Origin: Bacteroidetes bacterium UBA1947
GTDB lineage: Bacteria; Bacteroidota; Bacteroidia; Chitinophagales; Chitinophagaceae
Length of the DNA: 64,000 nt
Direction of reading: 5' to 3'
NCBI GenBank assembly: GCA_002336915.1
Contig: DDET01000002.1
Span: 5,207 to 69,206 of the forward strand
The notes beneath the pieces were generated by a model. It saw only the letters and a program-made list of their open reading frames with translations, ran no database searches and had not been told where the DNA came from. A program made the position numbers and the translations under genes. Below are positions 33,090 through 40,419 of the stretch, one piece after another (within the stretch, counting starts at the first letter, position 1; the number at the start of each line of letters is the position of its first letter).

Positions 33090-33941
33090 TTAAAACCGTT
33101 CCCAGAGCTTTATCACCTGCATCGCTTCTTTTACATCATGTACCCTTAAGATACTTGCTCCCTGCTGCAATGCTGCCATATGCAGCGCTGTCGTTCCGTT
33201 AAGTGCATGTTCGGGATTTACATGCAGCGGCTTACACACCATCGATTTCCTGGAGATACCTGCAAGTACAGGCTTCCCCAATATCCTGAAAGTATGCAGG
33301 GCATTCAGCAACTGAAAATTATGTTCTACAGTCTTGCCAAAGCCAAAGCCGGGATCAATGATAACGTCTGCTATACCGGCATTACTGCATTGTGTACAGG
33401 TGTCTTGTAAATAATTGCGGACCTCTGTTACTGCATCTCCATATTCCGGGTTTTGTTGCATGGTTTCGGGTGTCCCCTGCATATGCATGGCTATGTAGGG
33501 CACTTGCAGCGAGGCCACGATTCGCAGCATAGACTCATCAAACCTGCCAGCGCTTACATCATTGATGATTGAAGCCCCGGCTGCCACAGCCTCTTTTGCC
33601 GTAACAGCATTATACGTATCCACTGATAGCCACGCATCGGGAAAACGATTATGTATGGCCTCGAAGGCCGGCAGTAACCGGCTTAGTTCTTCATCGGCAC
33701 TGATCAACGCAGCCCCCGGTTTTGTGCTTACTCCACCTATGTCCAGTATTGCCGCGCCATCATTTAACATTTTCTCAGCATTTCGCAGCAAACTTTCTGC
33801 ATCGCTGTCCTGTCCTTTATTGTAAAAACTATCAGGCGTGGCATTAAGGATACCCATTACAACGGGTTGCGATATATCCAGCAGCCTGCCTTTACTTTGC
33901 AGCGTGGTTTGTATGGGTAAAAGTGTATTTTTGAAATTCAT
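33090..33941 (-). CDS. folP: Dihydropteroate synthase
   Basis: A 283-residue TIM-barrel enzyme of folate synthesis that joins 6-hydroxymethyl-dihydropterin pyrophosphate to p-aminobenzoate. The signatures are VMGILNATPDSFYN, ILDIGGVSTKPGA (pterin site; K replaces the usual R), SIINDVSAG, DPGFGFGKTVEHN and GISRKSM. Length is normal. It is arranged head to head with DUF1599, with only 14 bases between start codons, so promoters must lie inside each other's coding region; a common arrangement for this pair in Bacteroidota. Confidence 0.94.
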   Translation of the reverse strand: MNFKNTLLPIQTTLQSKGRLLDISQPVVMGILNATPDSFYNKGQDSDAESLLRNAEKMLNDGAAILDIGGVSTKPGAALISADEELSRLLPAFEAIHNRFPDAWLSVDTYNAVTAKEAVAAGASIINDVSAGRFDESMLRIVASLQVPYIAMHMQGTPETMQQNPEYGDAVTEVRNYLQDTCTQCSNAGIADVIIDPGFGFGKTVEHNFQLLNALHTFRILGKPVLAGISRKSMVCKPLHVNPEHALNGTTALHMAALQQGASILRVHDVKEAMQVIKLWERF

Positions 33942-33955
33942 TGCTTGTAAATAAA

Positions 33956-34528
33956 ATGCAGGATACCATTAGCAGCAACACAACAGCCCGGATGAACCAC
34001 ACGCTACAACAATACCAGTCTATCGTCAACAGGTGCAAAGACCTGTACGTAAAAAAGGCGAAAGACTACGGGACATCCTGGCGTGTATTGCGTACCATAT
34101 CCATTGTAGATCAAATATACATCAAAGCCTGCCGTATCCGCCAGATACAGGAAACAGGGAACCAGAAAATTGAAGATAGCATAGAGAGCGAGTTTATCGG
34201 CATAGTCAACTATGGAATTATAGCCTTGATCCAGGCCTCGATAAAGGATGATGCAAAAACTGAATTAGGCGTGGAAGAAGCCCAGGCCATATATGAGCAA
34301 AAGGCTAAGGAGGTAGAGGACCTGATGCTGCAAAAGAACCACGACTATGGCGAAGCATGGCGGGATATGTCGCAGGAGTCTTTTGTGGACCTGATACTCG
34401 TCAAGCTGCTCCGGATAAAACAAATACTGGCCAATGACGGCCAAACAATTGTGTCGGAAGGAATGGAAGCGAATTTTAGCGATATTATCAACTACGGCAT
34501 ATTTGCGCTGATAAAAATGGGTGAATAA
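33956..34528 (+). CDS. DUF1599 domain protein
   Basis: A 190-residue protein made of two similar halves: KCKDLYV-KKAKDYGTSWRVLR-ISIVDQIYIKA-RIRQI in the first and VEDLMLQKNHDYGEAWRDMSQESFVDLILVKLLRIKQI in the second. Each repeat has the K-DYG--W pattern of DUF1599, related to all-alpha nucleotide pyrophosphohydrolases. The acidic residues needed for metal binding are only partly present, so enzyme activity is unproved. The ATG at 33956 is preferred over a TTG 15 bases upstream. It is followed after 23 bases by the BT_3928-type gene. Confidence 0.9.
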   Translation: MQDTISSNTTARMNHTLQQYQSIVNRCKDLYVKKAKDYGTSWRVLRTISIVDQIYIKACRIRQIQETGNQKIEDSIESEFIGIVNYGIIALIQASIKDDAKTELGVEEAQAIYEQKAKEVEDLMLQKNHDYGEAWRDMSQESFVDLILVKLLRIKQILANDGQTIVSEGMEANFSDIINYGIFALIKMGE

Positions 34529-34551
34529 TTCAAAATTCAAAACGAAAGACA

Positions 34552-35688
34552 ATGAAATATATCCTTTGGTTATTACGAGTTATTGTAGGCTGCCTGTTCA
34601 TTTTCTCGGGCCTGGTGAAAGCCAATGATCCCCTGGGATTGGTATATAAAATGAAAGAATTCTTTGAAGTGCTGCATATGAACTTCATGGAGCCCTTTGC
34701 TTTTGTCTTCTCCATAACCATGATAGCCTTTGAGATAATAGCCGGTGTGGCCGTGCTGCTGGGCTATGCATTCAGGGCTTTTTCAGTGCTGCTGCTTTTG
34801 CTCAATATGCTGTTCACCTTCCTTACTGCCTATGCCTTGTTTACGGATAAGGTAAAGGAGTGCGGCTGTTTCGGTGCCTGTATCAAAATAAGCAATACCC
34901 AGACCTTCTGGAAAGATGTGATTCTCCTGGCCTTCGCAATAATATTGTTCGCATATCGTAAGCGTGTTATGCCGCTCTTTGGCAAGTACGTTGGCACCTC
35001 TATCATGGTGATCGTGATATTCCTTTCCTTCGGTATACAATGGTGGGCTTTGGAACACCTTCCTTACTACGACTGCCTTGCATACAAAGTAGGCAATAAT
35101 ATCCCCGAAAAAATGAAAGCTCCAACCGGCCCCGGCATAGTTACCGATAGCTTCGTTTCGGTAATGATCTACGAAAAGGATGGCGTTAAAAAGGAATTCA
35201 ACGAACAGAACTACCCCTGGCAGGACTCTACCTGGAAATTTGTGGACCGTACAGTTAAGCAGGTGCGCGTAGGTAATGCAGAGGCGGACATAAAAGATTT
35301 CGTAATCTCTGATTATGATGGTAATGACCAGACGCAAAATATAGTTACCACGCCCGGATACGTATTCCTCTTCTTTGTAAAAGATGCCCGCGATGCCCGC
35401 ACCGATAACATGGACAGGATAAGGGCACTGATACCTGCTGCTGAAAAATTTGATATCCCTACTTATGTATTATGCTCCTCGCCTAAGGACGAAGCATTGG
35501 CTTACCAGAAAAAGCAGGGCCTCGACATGATACCTTTCTATCAATTCGATGGCACCGTAAGCAAAACCGCCATGCGTAGCAATCCCGGCCTGATGCTGAT
35601 AAAGAACGGCACCATCATGGGCAAGTGGAGCTACCGCGATTATCCTAAGAGTATATCTATGGACAATGGCAAACTAAACTGGAAATAG
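34552..35688 (+). CDS. BT_3928-type DoxX family protein with thioredoxin-like domain
   Basis: A 378-residue membrane protein. Residues 1-170 hold four or five transmembrane helices of the DoxX/MauE type, with KECGCFGACIKIS, a cysteine cluster found in this group, at about residue 102. The extracytoplasmic part from about residue 180 ends in a thioredoxin-like domain (PGYVFLFFVKDARDA..., SNPGLMLIKNGTI) that lacks a CxxC. The order DUF1599-this gene is conserved in Bacteroidota. A role in membrane thiol chemistry is often assumed for MauE/DoxX proteins but is not shown here. Its stop overlaps the next start by one base. Confidence 0.88.
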   Translation: MKYILWLLRVIVGCLFIFSGLVKANDPLGLVYKMKEFFEVLHMNFMEPFAFVFSITMIAFEIIAGVAVLLGYAFRAFSVLLLLLNMLFTFLTAYALFTDKVKECGCFGACIKISNTQTFWKDVILLAFAIILFAYRKRVMPLFGKYVGTSIMVIVIFLSFGIQWWALEHLPYYDCLAYKVGNNIPEKMKAPTGPGIVTDSFVSVMIYEKDGVKKEFNEQNYPWQDSTWKFVDRTVKQVRVGNAEADIKDFVISDYDGNDQTQNIVTTPGYVFLFFVKDARDARTDNMDRIRALIPAAEKFDIPTYVLCSSPKDEALAYQKKQGLDMIPFYQFDGTVSKTAMRSNPGLMLIKNGTIMGKWSYRDYPKSISMDNGKLNWK

Positions 35689-36746
35689 TGCTGCGCTTCC
35701 TGGCACGGCGCATACGGTACAGCCTGCTGGTGCTATGGGGAGTGGTGACGCTGGTATTTTTTCTTTTTAATGTATTGCCCGGTGATCCCGCACGCCTTAC
35801 TATAGGGCAGCGCAGCGATATAACAACGCTAAAGAACGTGCGCCACGAGCTAAACCTCGATAAGCCCCTCTTTACCCGCTACCTCCTGTACATAAACGAT
35901 CTCTTACCACTAAGCATCAACGATAGGGACAACATAGCTCAAAAGAAGTACAGCTACCTACGTTTGTTCCCGGTCAGTACCACAAAATGCCTCGTCCTGA
36001 AATGGCCCTACATGGGCCGCTCTTACAATACCAAGCGGGAAGTAAATATCGTATTGGCCGAAGCCTTGCCCGGTACCATCATCCTCGCACTGGCCGCCAT
36101 GACCATTGCAACCATACTCGGCATATTGCTGGGCATACTTGCGGCTTTAAAAAAGGGTACCTGGCTCGATACCTCAGCTATTGCAGCCAGCGTTGCAGGT
36201 ATATCAATGCCCTCATTCTTTGCGGGTTTGCTTATCGCTTATGTATTCGGATATCTGCTGCACAGTGTCACAGGGCTGAACATGACCGGCAGCCTTTGGG
36301 AGTACGATCCCTTTACAGGCAGGCACCTTGCCCTGAAAAATCTGCTGCTACCTGCCCTTGCCTTAGGCATCCGGCCCCTCGCAATCATTACACAGCTTAC
36401 ACGCAGTGCCCTGCTCGATGTGCTCTCACAGGATTATATCCGTACCGCATATGCTAAAGGCCTGTCCACTACAAAGGTCATCTTTCGCCATGCCCTGCCC
36501 AATGCCCTGAATCCCGTCATCACTGCCATCTCCGGCTGGCTGGCTGAGCTGCTGGCTGGTTCCTTTTTCGTAGAATACATTTTCGGATGGAAAGGCGTGG
36601 GCAAACTAACGGTCGACGCCCTCGACAAGTTTGACTTTCCCCTTGTTATGGGCGCTGTACTACTCACCGCCTTTATCTTTATCCTCGTCAACCTGCTGAC
36701 AGATATGCTCTACGGCTGGCTCGACCCACGTGTGCGGCTGGCGTAG
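35688..36746 (+). CDS. ABC transporter permease (DppB/OppB type)
   Basis: A 352-residue inner-membrane permease. FLARRIRYSLLVLWGVVTLVFFLFNVLPGDPA is the classic start of DppB-type permeases, and the EAA-like loop YIRTAYAKGLSTTKVIFRHALPNAL binds the ATPase. A Bacteroidota-type insertion of about 50 residues (from residue 60) lengthens the first periplasmic loop. It starts with GTG overlapping the previous stop. No partner permease, ATPase or binding protein is encoded nearby, so its partners must be elsewhere in the genome. Confidence 0.9.
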   Translation: MLRFLARRIRYSLLVLWGVVTLVFFLFNVLPGDPARLTIGQRSDITTLKNVRHELNLDKPLFTRYLLYINDLLPLSINDRDNIAQKKYSYLRLFPVSTTKCLVLKWPYMGRSYNTKREVNIVLAEALPGTIILALAAMTIATILGILLGILAALKKGTWLDTSAIAASVAGISMPSFFAGLLIAYVFGYLLHSVTGLNMTGSLWEYDPFTGRHLALKNLLLPALALGIRPLAIITQLTRSALLDVLSQDYIRTAYAKGLSTTKVIFRHALPNALNPVITAISGWLAELLAGSFFVEYIFGWKGVGKLTVDALDKFDFPLVMGAVLLTAFIFILVNLLTDMLYGWLDPRVRLA

Positions 36747-36876
36747 CATCTCTGACAATTATTTAATCATTTAATGACACCAGGCACTTGCAGGCAAGGC
36801 GATTTATTCAGAACTTAGAAAATGTATTTTAAATACATAAGCGCTTGCTGGCTTTGTTTTTGAATTCATTAAATAA

Positions 36877-36953
36877 AAATTATTATCTCAAGGTTAAGAA
36901 ATTATTATCTTTTCGTTAAGATTAGTTAGAGCGGCTAAAGCAGGATATTTTTG
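36877..36953 (+). promoter_or_regulatory. Tandem 22-bp repeat and -7 element before phosphate operon
   Basis: Two adjacent 22-base units (36877-36898 and 36899-36920) share AAATTATTATCT and GTTAAG and differ only in the four bases between (18/22 identical). TATTTTTG (36946-36953) is a perfect -7 element, and no -33 TTG is present. A 17-bp palindrome ATGTATTT-T-AAATACAT lies upstream at 36822-36838. Direct repeats two helical turns long next to a phosphate transporter recall Pho-box type activator sites. Confidence 0.6.
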
Positions 36954-36983
36954 CCGCAGAAATCAAATAAAAAAATTATTTCT

Positions 36984-37631
36984 ATGGCTTTCGGTTCGTT
37001 TATCAAGTTTTTCATGCCTAAGGACAGGGTTTTCTATAGCCTGTTCGAAGAAGTGACCGGCAACCTTATGCAGATGGGCGACATATTTGTAGCTGCGCTC
37101 GATGAAAAAGACATCGACAAGCGCACACAGATGCTCAAAATGCTGGAAGACCTGGAGCACAAGAACGACGAGGTCACCCACCGCATTTTTATAGAGCTGG
37201 GTAGCAATTTCATCACCCCATTCGATCGCGAAGATATACACGCTCTTACTACCTCGCTCGATGACATAGCCGATTATATCTGGGGTTCAGCCAAAAGACT
37301 GACCAATTACTATATCCATGATGTAGACGACACAGTACGTTTATTTGCCGATGTGATTCAGCGCTGCATAGTAGCCTTGAATACTGCAATAATGCGCCTG
37401 CGCGATATGAAGGACCTGCGCGCCATAACAGATGCATGTGTACTTATCAACAGCCTGGAGAACGAAGCAGATGATATTTTCGATGAGGCTATGTCCAAAC
37501 TTTTTGCTTACTGCTCCGACCCGATAGAGCTGATCAAAAAGAAAGACCTCTACCAGGAACTGGAGATAGTGACCGATAAGTGCGAAGATGCTGCAAATGT
37601 TGTAGAGTCCATTATTATTAAATACGCCTAA
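36984..37631 (+). CDS. DUF47 / PhoU-like protein of phosphate transport
   Basis: A 215-residue all-helical protein of the DUF47 (YkaA/Pit accessory) family: RVFYSLFEEVTGNLMQMGDIF, DLEHKNDEVTHRIFIELGSNFITPFDREDIHALTTSLDDIADYIWG and ITDKCEDAANVVESIIIKYA are characteristic, with PhoU-like E/DxxxD motifs that bind metal. The ATG at 36984 follows the promoter by 30 bases; the upstream TTG at 36951 overlaps the -7 element and cannot be used. It regulates or assists the Pit transporter encoded 18 bases downstream; the gene pair is widespread. Confidence 0.93.
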   Translation: MAFGSFIKFFMPKDRVFYSLFEEVTGNLMQMGDIFVAALDEKDIDKRTQMLKMLEDLEHKNDEVTHRIFIELGSNFITPFDREDIHALTTSLDDIADYIWGSAKRLTNYYIHDVDDTVRLFADVIQRCIVALNTAIMRLRDMKDLRAITDACVLINSLENEADDIFDEAMSKLFAYCSDPIELIKKKDLYQELEIVTDKCEDAANVVESIIIKYA

Positions 37632-37649
37632 ACACATTCCGGATATAAC

Positions 37650-39086
37650 ATGACGCCCCTGCTGATAGTCATTATAGTCTTGGCATTGATATTTGATTAT
37701 ATTAATGGCTTTCACGATGCTGCCAATTCCATTGCAACCGTAGTATCTACCAAGGTACTAACGCCTTTCCAGGCGGTGCTCTGGGCCGCCCTGTTCAACT
37801 TTGCAGCCTTTTTCATTTTCAAAGATCATGGCGTTGCCAATACGATCGCCAAAACGGTAAAAGCCGATGTCATTACTTTACCGGTTATTATCTCAGGTCT
37901 TGTAGCGGCTATTAGCTGGAACCTGCTCACATGGTGGTTCGGTATCCCTTCCAGTTCTTCGCATACCTTGATAGGCGGTTTCGCAGGTGCAGCTATTGCG
38001 CATGCCGGCTTTGATTCCGTGAACCCCGAGCCGGTCATAAAGACCGTTAGCTTTATAATACTCGCACCGCTGATAGGCATGCTCATTGCCTTTCTCATAT
38101 CGGTCTGGTTCATCAACGCCTTCCGGAAAAGCATACTGCCCAAGCTGGTCTCGGTCGGTATCATACTGGCCATAATTTTTACCCTCTCCGTAGTGATCAT
38201 AACGGATACATCCAGGATAATCGGTTTGAAATCAGCACCTGCAGAATCGGGTAAGGGTATCGCGGTAAATGAAATTGTCTATAACTCACCCGCCCAAAAG
38301 ATGGGTATAAAGAAAGGCGACGTGATCTTGCAGATCGATAATATCGTCGTTAATACAGATAAGGAGCTCGATGCGGCGCTTTTAAAGTATTCAAGCAGGG
38401 ACAGTATTTCCTTCCTCTTATCGAGAAAAGACCAGACACAGAATATACACACAACATACAAGACTAAGTTTGAATCGCGCGCACTGGAATTGATATTTTT
38501 TGGAGAGAATTTTAAATGGATATTGCTGTCACTTATCGTAATAATAATGGCGGTATTTACCCTCTTCCTCAGCAGCCTCAATATGGCCCGCTCCACGGCC
38601 TGGTTCAAAAGGCTGCAGCTTGTTTCGTCCGCTGCTTTTAGCTTAGGCCATGGTGGCAACGACGCACAGAAGGTAATGGGTATCATCACCGCAGCCCTGA
38701 TAGCAGGCCACCAGATAGAAAAATTTGAACAGATGCCCGTATGGGTGCCTATGGCCTGCTACACGGCAATAGCACTAGGTACCATGAGCGGCGGCTGGAA
38801 GATCATAAAAACCATGGGTACCCGTATCACAAAGGTTACACCATTTGAAGGAGTAGCGGCCGAAACTGCGGGTGCAATAACCCTCTTCGTTACAGAGCAA
38901 TTGAAGATACCCGTAAGTACCACCCACACCATTACCGGCTCCATAATAGGCGTAGGTGCAACCAAGCGCCTATCGGCAGTGCGCTGGGGCGTTACCGTCA
39001 ACCTGCTTTGGGCATGGATATTAACCATCCCCGTAAGCGGACTAATGGCAGCTATTGTTTACGCGATATTCAGCTTATTCCTTTAA
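37650..39086 (+). CDS. pit: Pit family inorganic phosphate transporter with inserted PDZ domain
   Basis: A 478-residue inner-membrane transporter. Both Pit signatures are intact: FDYINGFHDAANSIAT at about residue 15 and SLGHGGNDAQKVMG at about residue 331, each in one half of the inverted-repeat fold. Between the halves, residues 203-270 form a PDZ-like domain: VNEIVYNSPAQKMGIKKGDV followed by ILQIDNIVV, with the SPA..-G-K-GD-I pattern of substrate-binding PDZ domains. Helix predictions place one membrane helix before it and one after, so it lies outside the membrane, probably on the periplasmic side. Phosphate-metal symport is the family function; the PDZ could tether a peptide partner. Followed by a terminator. 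Confidence 0.93.
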   Translation: MTPLLIVIIVLALIFDYINGFHDAANSIATVVSTKVLTPFQAVLWAALFNFAAFFIFKDHGVANTIAKTVKADVITLPVIISGLVAAISWNLLTWWFGIPSSSSHTLIGGFAGAAIAHAGFDSVNPEPVIKTVSFIILAPLIGMLIAFLISVWFINAFRKSILPKLVSVGIILAIIFTLSVVIITDTSRIIGLKSAPAESGKGIAVNEIVYNSPAQKMGIKKGDVILQIDNIVVNTDKELDAALLKYSSRDSISFLLSRKDQTQNIHTTYKTKFESRALELIFFGENFKWILLSLIVIIMAVFTLFLSSLNMARSTAWFKRLQLVSSAAFSLGHGGNDAQKVMGIITAALIAGHQIEKFEQMPVWVPMACYTAIALGTMSGGWKIIKTMGTRITKVTPFEGVAAETAGAITLFVTEQLKIPVSTTHTITGSIIGVGATKRLSAVRWGVTVNLLWAWILTIPVSGLMAAIVYAIFSLFL

Positions 39087-39113
39087 GGTCGGTTAACATA
39101 TTTTTAAATGCTT

Positions 39114-39138
39114 AAATCCCGCCACGGCGGGATTTTTT
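39114..39138 (+). terminator. Terminator after pit
   Basis: AAATCCCGCC-acg-GGCGGGATTT-type stem followed by TTTTT, 28 bases past the pit stop. Its right half is repeated at 40370-40387, at the far end of the repeat-containing segment. Confidence 0.85.
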
Positions 39139-39165
39139 AATAATGCGGTTCCGATTTCCCCCGCT

Positions 39166-39218
39166 ACCGCAAGTCTGTGACTTGTGGTTAAAAATAATTG
39201 CAGTTTGTAACTGCAATT
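39166..39218. repeat. Pair of palindromes with three-base loops
   Basis: ACCGCAAGTC-tgt-GACTTGTGGT (39166-39188, one G:U pair) and AATTGCAGTT-tgt-AACTGCAATT (39196-39218, perfect) are seven bases apart. Both have the same loop tgt. The pairing of two perfect palindromes resembles the other palindrome clusters at 2.7 and 58 kb, though the sequences differ. Confidence 0.75.
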
Positions 39219-39333
39219 CACTCAAAAACCACCCAAAATACTTTTCATATAACAATTACCTATACTCATCTACAATCCCAACACCCCCAGCAATTTTTGA
39301 ATTTTTAATTTTGACTTTTGAATTAAAATATGG

Positions 39334-40004
39334 GTATGATACCCTCCGCTGAGGGGTATGATAACCTTCTGGAAGGGTATCATAAAACTTCGATTTGCGC
39401 TTCTCAAAACCTCTTAGGAACTTTACAGTTTGCCCGGTGTTTTCATTAGAAAACGGCAACTGGGAACACGTTATCTAAACAATAAACCACTACTTATGAA
39501 AGAGCAAGAACATTCTATTACGCAACCATTCAGAATGCCCGGACCGGGCATCAAATGTCCGATTCGGGCTTGCCCGCCGGGATAGTCGGGCACAAATCGG
39601 GCACGCTACTTTTATCATTATATGATAAGCTGTAAAGGCCTTTCCGGCACCTAACACTGTTAGGAAATGCCCGATTTTATTTGCATGCCCGATCGGGCAT
39701 GAAAATAAATTTCCTTCTGCAACCGGCATTTGGAAAGAAAGCGTTAAGAACTTCTCTCATCGAGTCAATTGAAAAGACATTATGATACGAGATAAAATTG
39801 AGGGTCAGGCCGTTAAGAAAGGAAAACCGTCTACTGAAGCTTAAAGTACCGCGGACGCATAAAAGTCCTGCTGAAATCAAGAGATATTCGAAGTTTGAAC
39901 TTATTTTTCCTTTTAGGTCTGAGCCTCAATTTTTAGCTTTCTTTCCAGAAGCCTTGATTTTTTCTTTGGTTACTTTCTTTTGTATCAAGACAAAAGAAAG
40001 TAAC
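39334..40004 (+). repeat. Interspersed structured repeat, copy 1
   Basis: About 670 bases similar to 63121-64000. It contains, in order: GGGTATGATACCC-type repeats (three units), ATGCCCGG-a-CCGGGCAT (39535-39551), several TGCCCGA/TCGGGCA octamer-like words, TTATCAT-tat-ATGATAA (39612-39628), CCTAAC-act-GTTAGG (39650-39664), ATGCCCGATCGGGCAT (39685-39700), a well-conserved block at 39717-39957, and a perfect 15-bp stem GTTACTTTCTTTTGT (39969-39983) with complement (39990-40004). Stop codons and unbiased substitutions argue against coding. Confidence 0.8.
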
Positions 40005-40390
40005 AGGCTGAATAGCGACCTCGGCAAGATGGTTGTCGAAAAGCCAACTAGAATTGCAGGGGCAAAATCAGTCACCCAAAATCATTTATTAACCACCAAA
40101 CCCTGTACCTCCTCCCCTTGGAGACGTTGGGTGAGGCCAAAACCGGAAAAAACCAGAAATGATACCGAAACGTTATACGATAATGCCAGCAATACCTACA
40201 GCAGATCACCCGAACAAAAACCGGAAATGAAAAATAAACCGGAAATCGGAAATCAGTCTCCTTCCTACTTCAGGGAAAGGCCGGGATGGGGTTACGGATA
40301 GGCCGAAGCCCATCAGCGATCGAAAGGTCAGTAATTACTTTTAACTATTTATACTATGATAAAAACAAAGCCACGGCGGGATTTTTTCGT

Positions 40391-40398
40391 TACCTTTG
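40391..40398 (+). promoter_or_regulatory. -7 element of SNF2 gene promoter
   Basis: TACCTTTG is a perfect -7 element 21 bases before the ATG at 40420 and 3 bases after the right direct repeat of the inserted segment. The -33 position would lie within that repeat and has no TTG. Confidence 0.6.
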
Positions 40399-40419
40399 TA
40401 GCTTGCTTTTTTTTAAGGA

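Larger units (their letters stand above)
39121..40387. repeat. Non-coding segment flanked by an 18-bp direct repeat
   Basis: GCCACGGCGGGATTTTTT occurs at 39121-39138 (right half of the pit terminator) and identically at 40370-40387 (just before the SNF2 promoter). The 1231 bases between hold no credible gene but many hairpins and a copy of the interspersed repeat. The layout looks like an insertion with target duplication or homologous capture. The part from 40005 to 40369 has short fragments such as a g/a-rich region with CTCCCC and AGGGAAAGGCCGGGATGGGG that look like decayed repeats. Confidence 0.6.

Noticed and set aside
36747..36876. tRNA or small RNA gene before the phosphate operon
   Set aside because: No cloverleaf pattern or conserved T-loop; the main feature is an AT palindrome and the direct repeats described as regulatory.
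39798..40301. Long open frame on the plus strand in repeat copy 1, with a matching frame at 63775-63966
   Set aside because: The two frames look alike only because the DNA repeat is alike. Differences fall mostly on first and second codon positions, starts are TTG, and the tails diverge completely, so protein coding is not supported.
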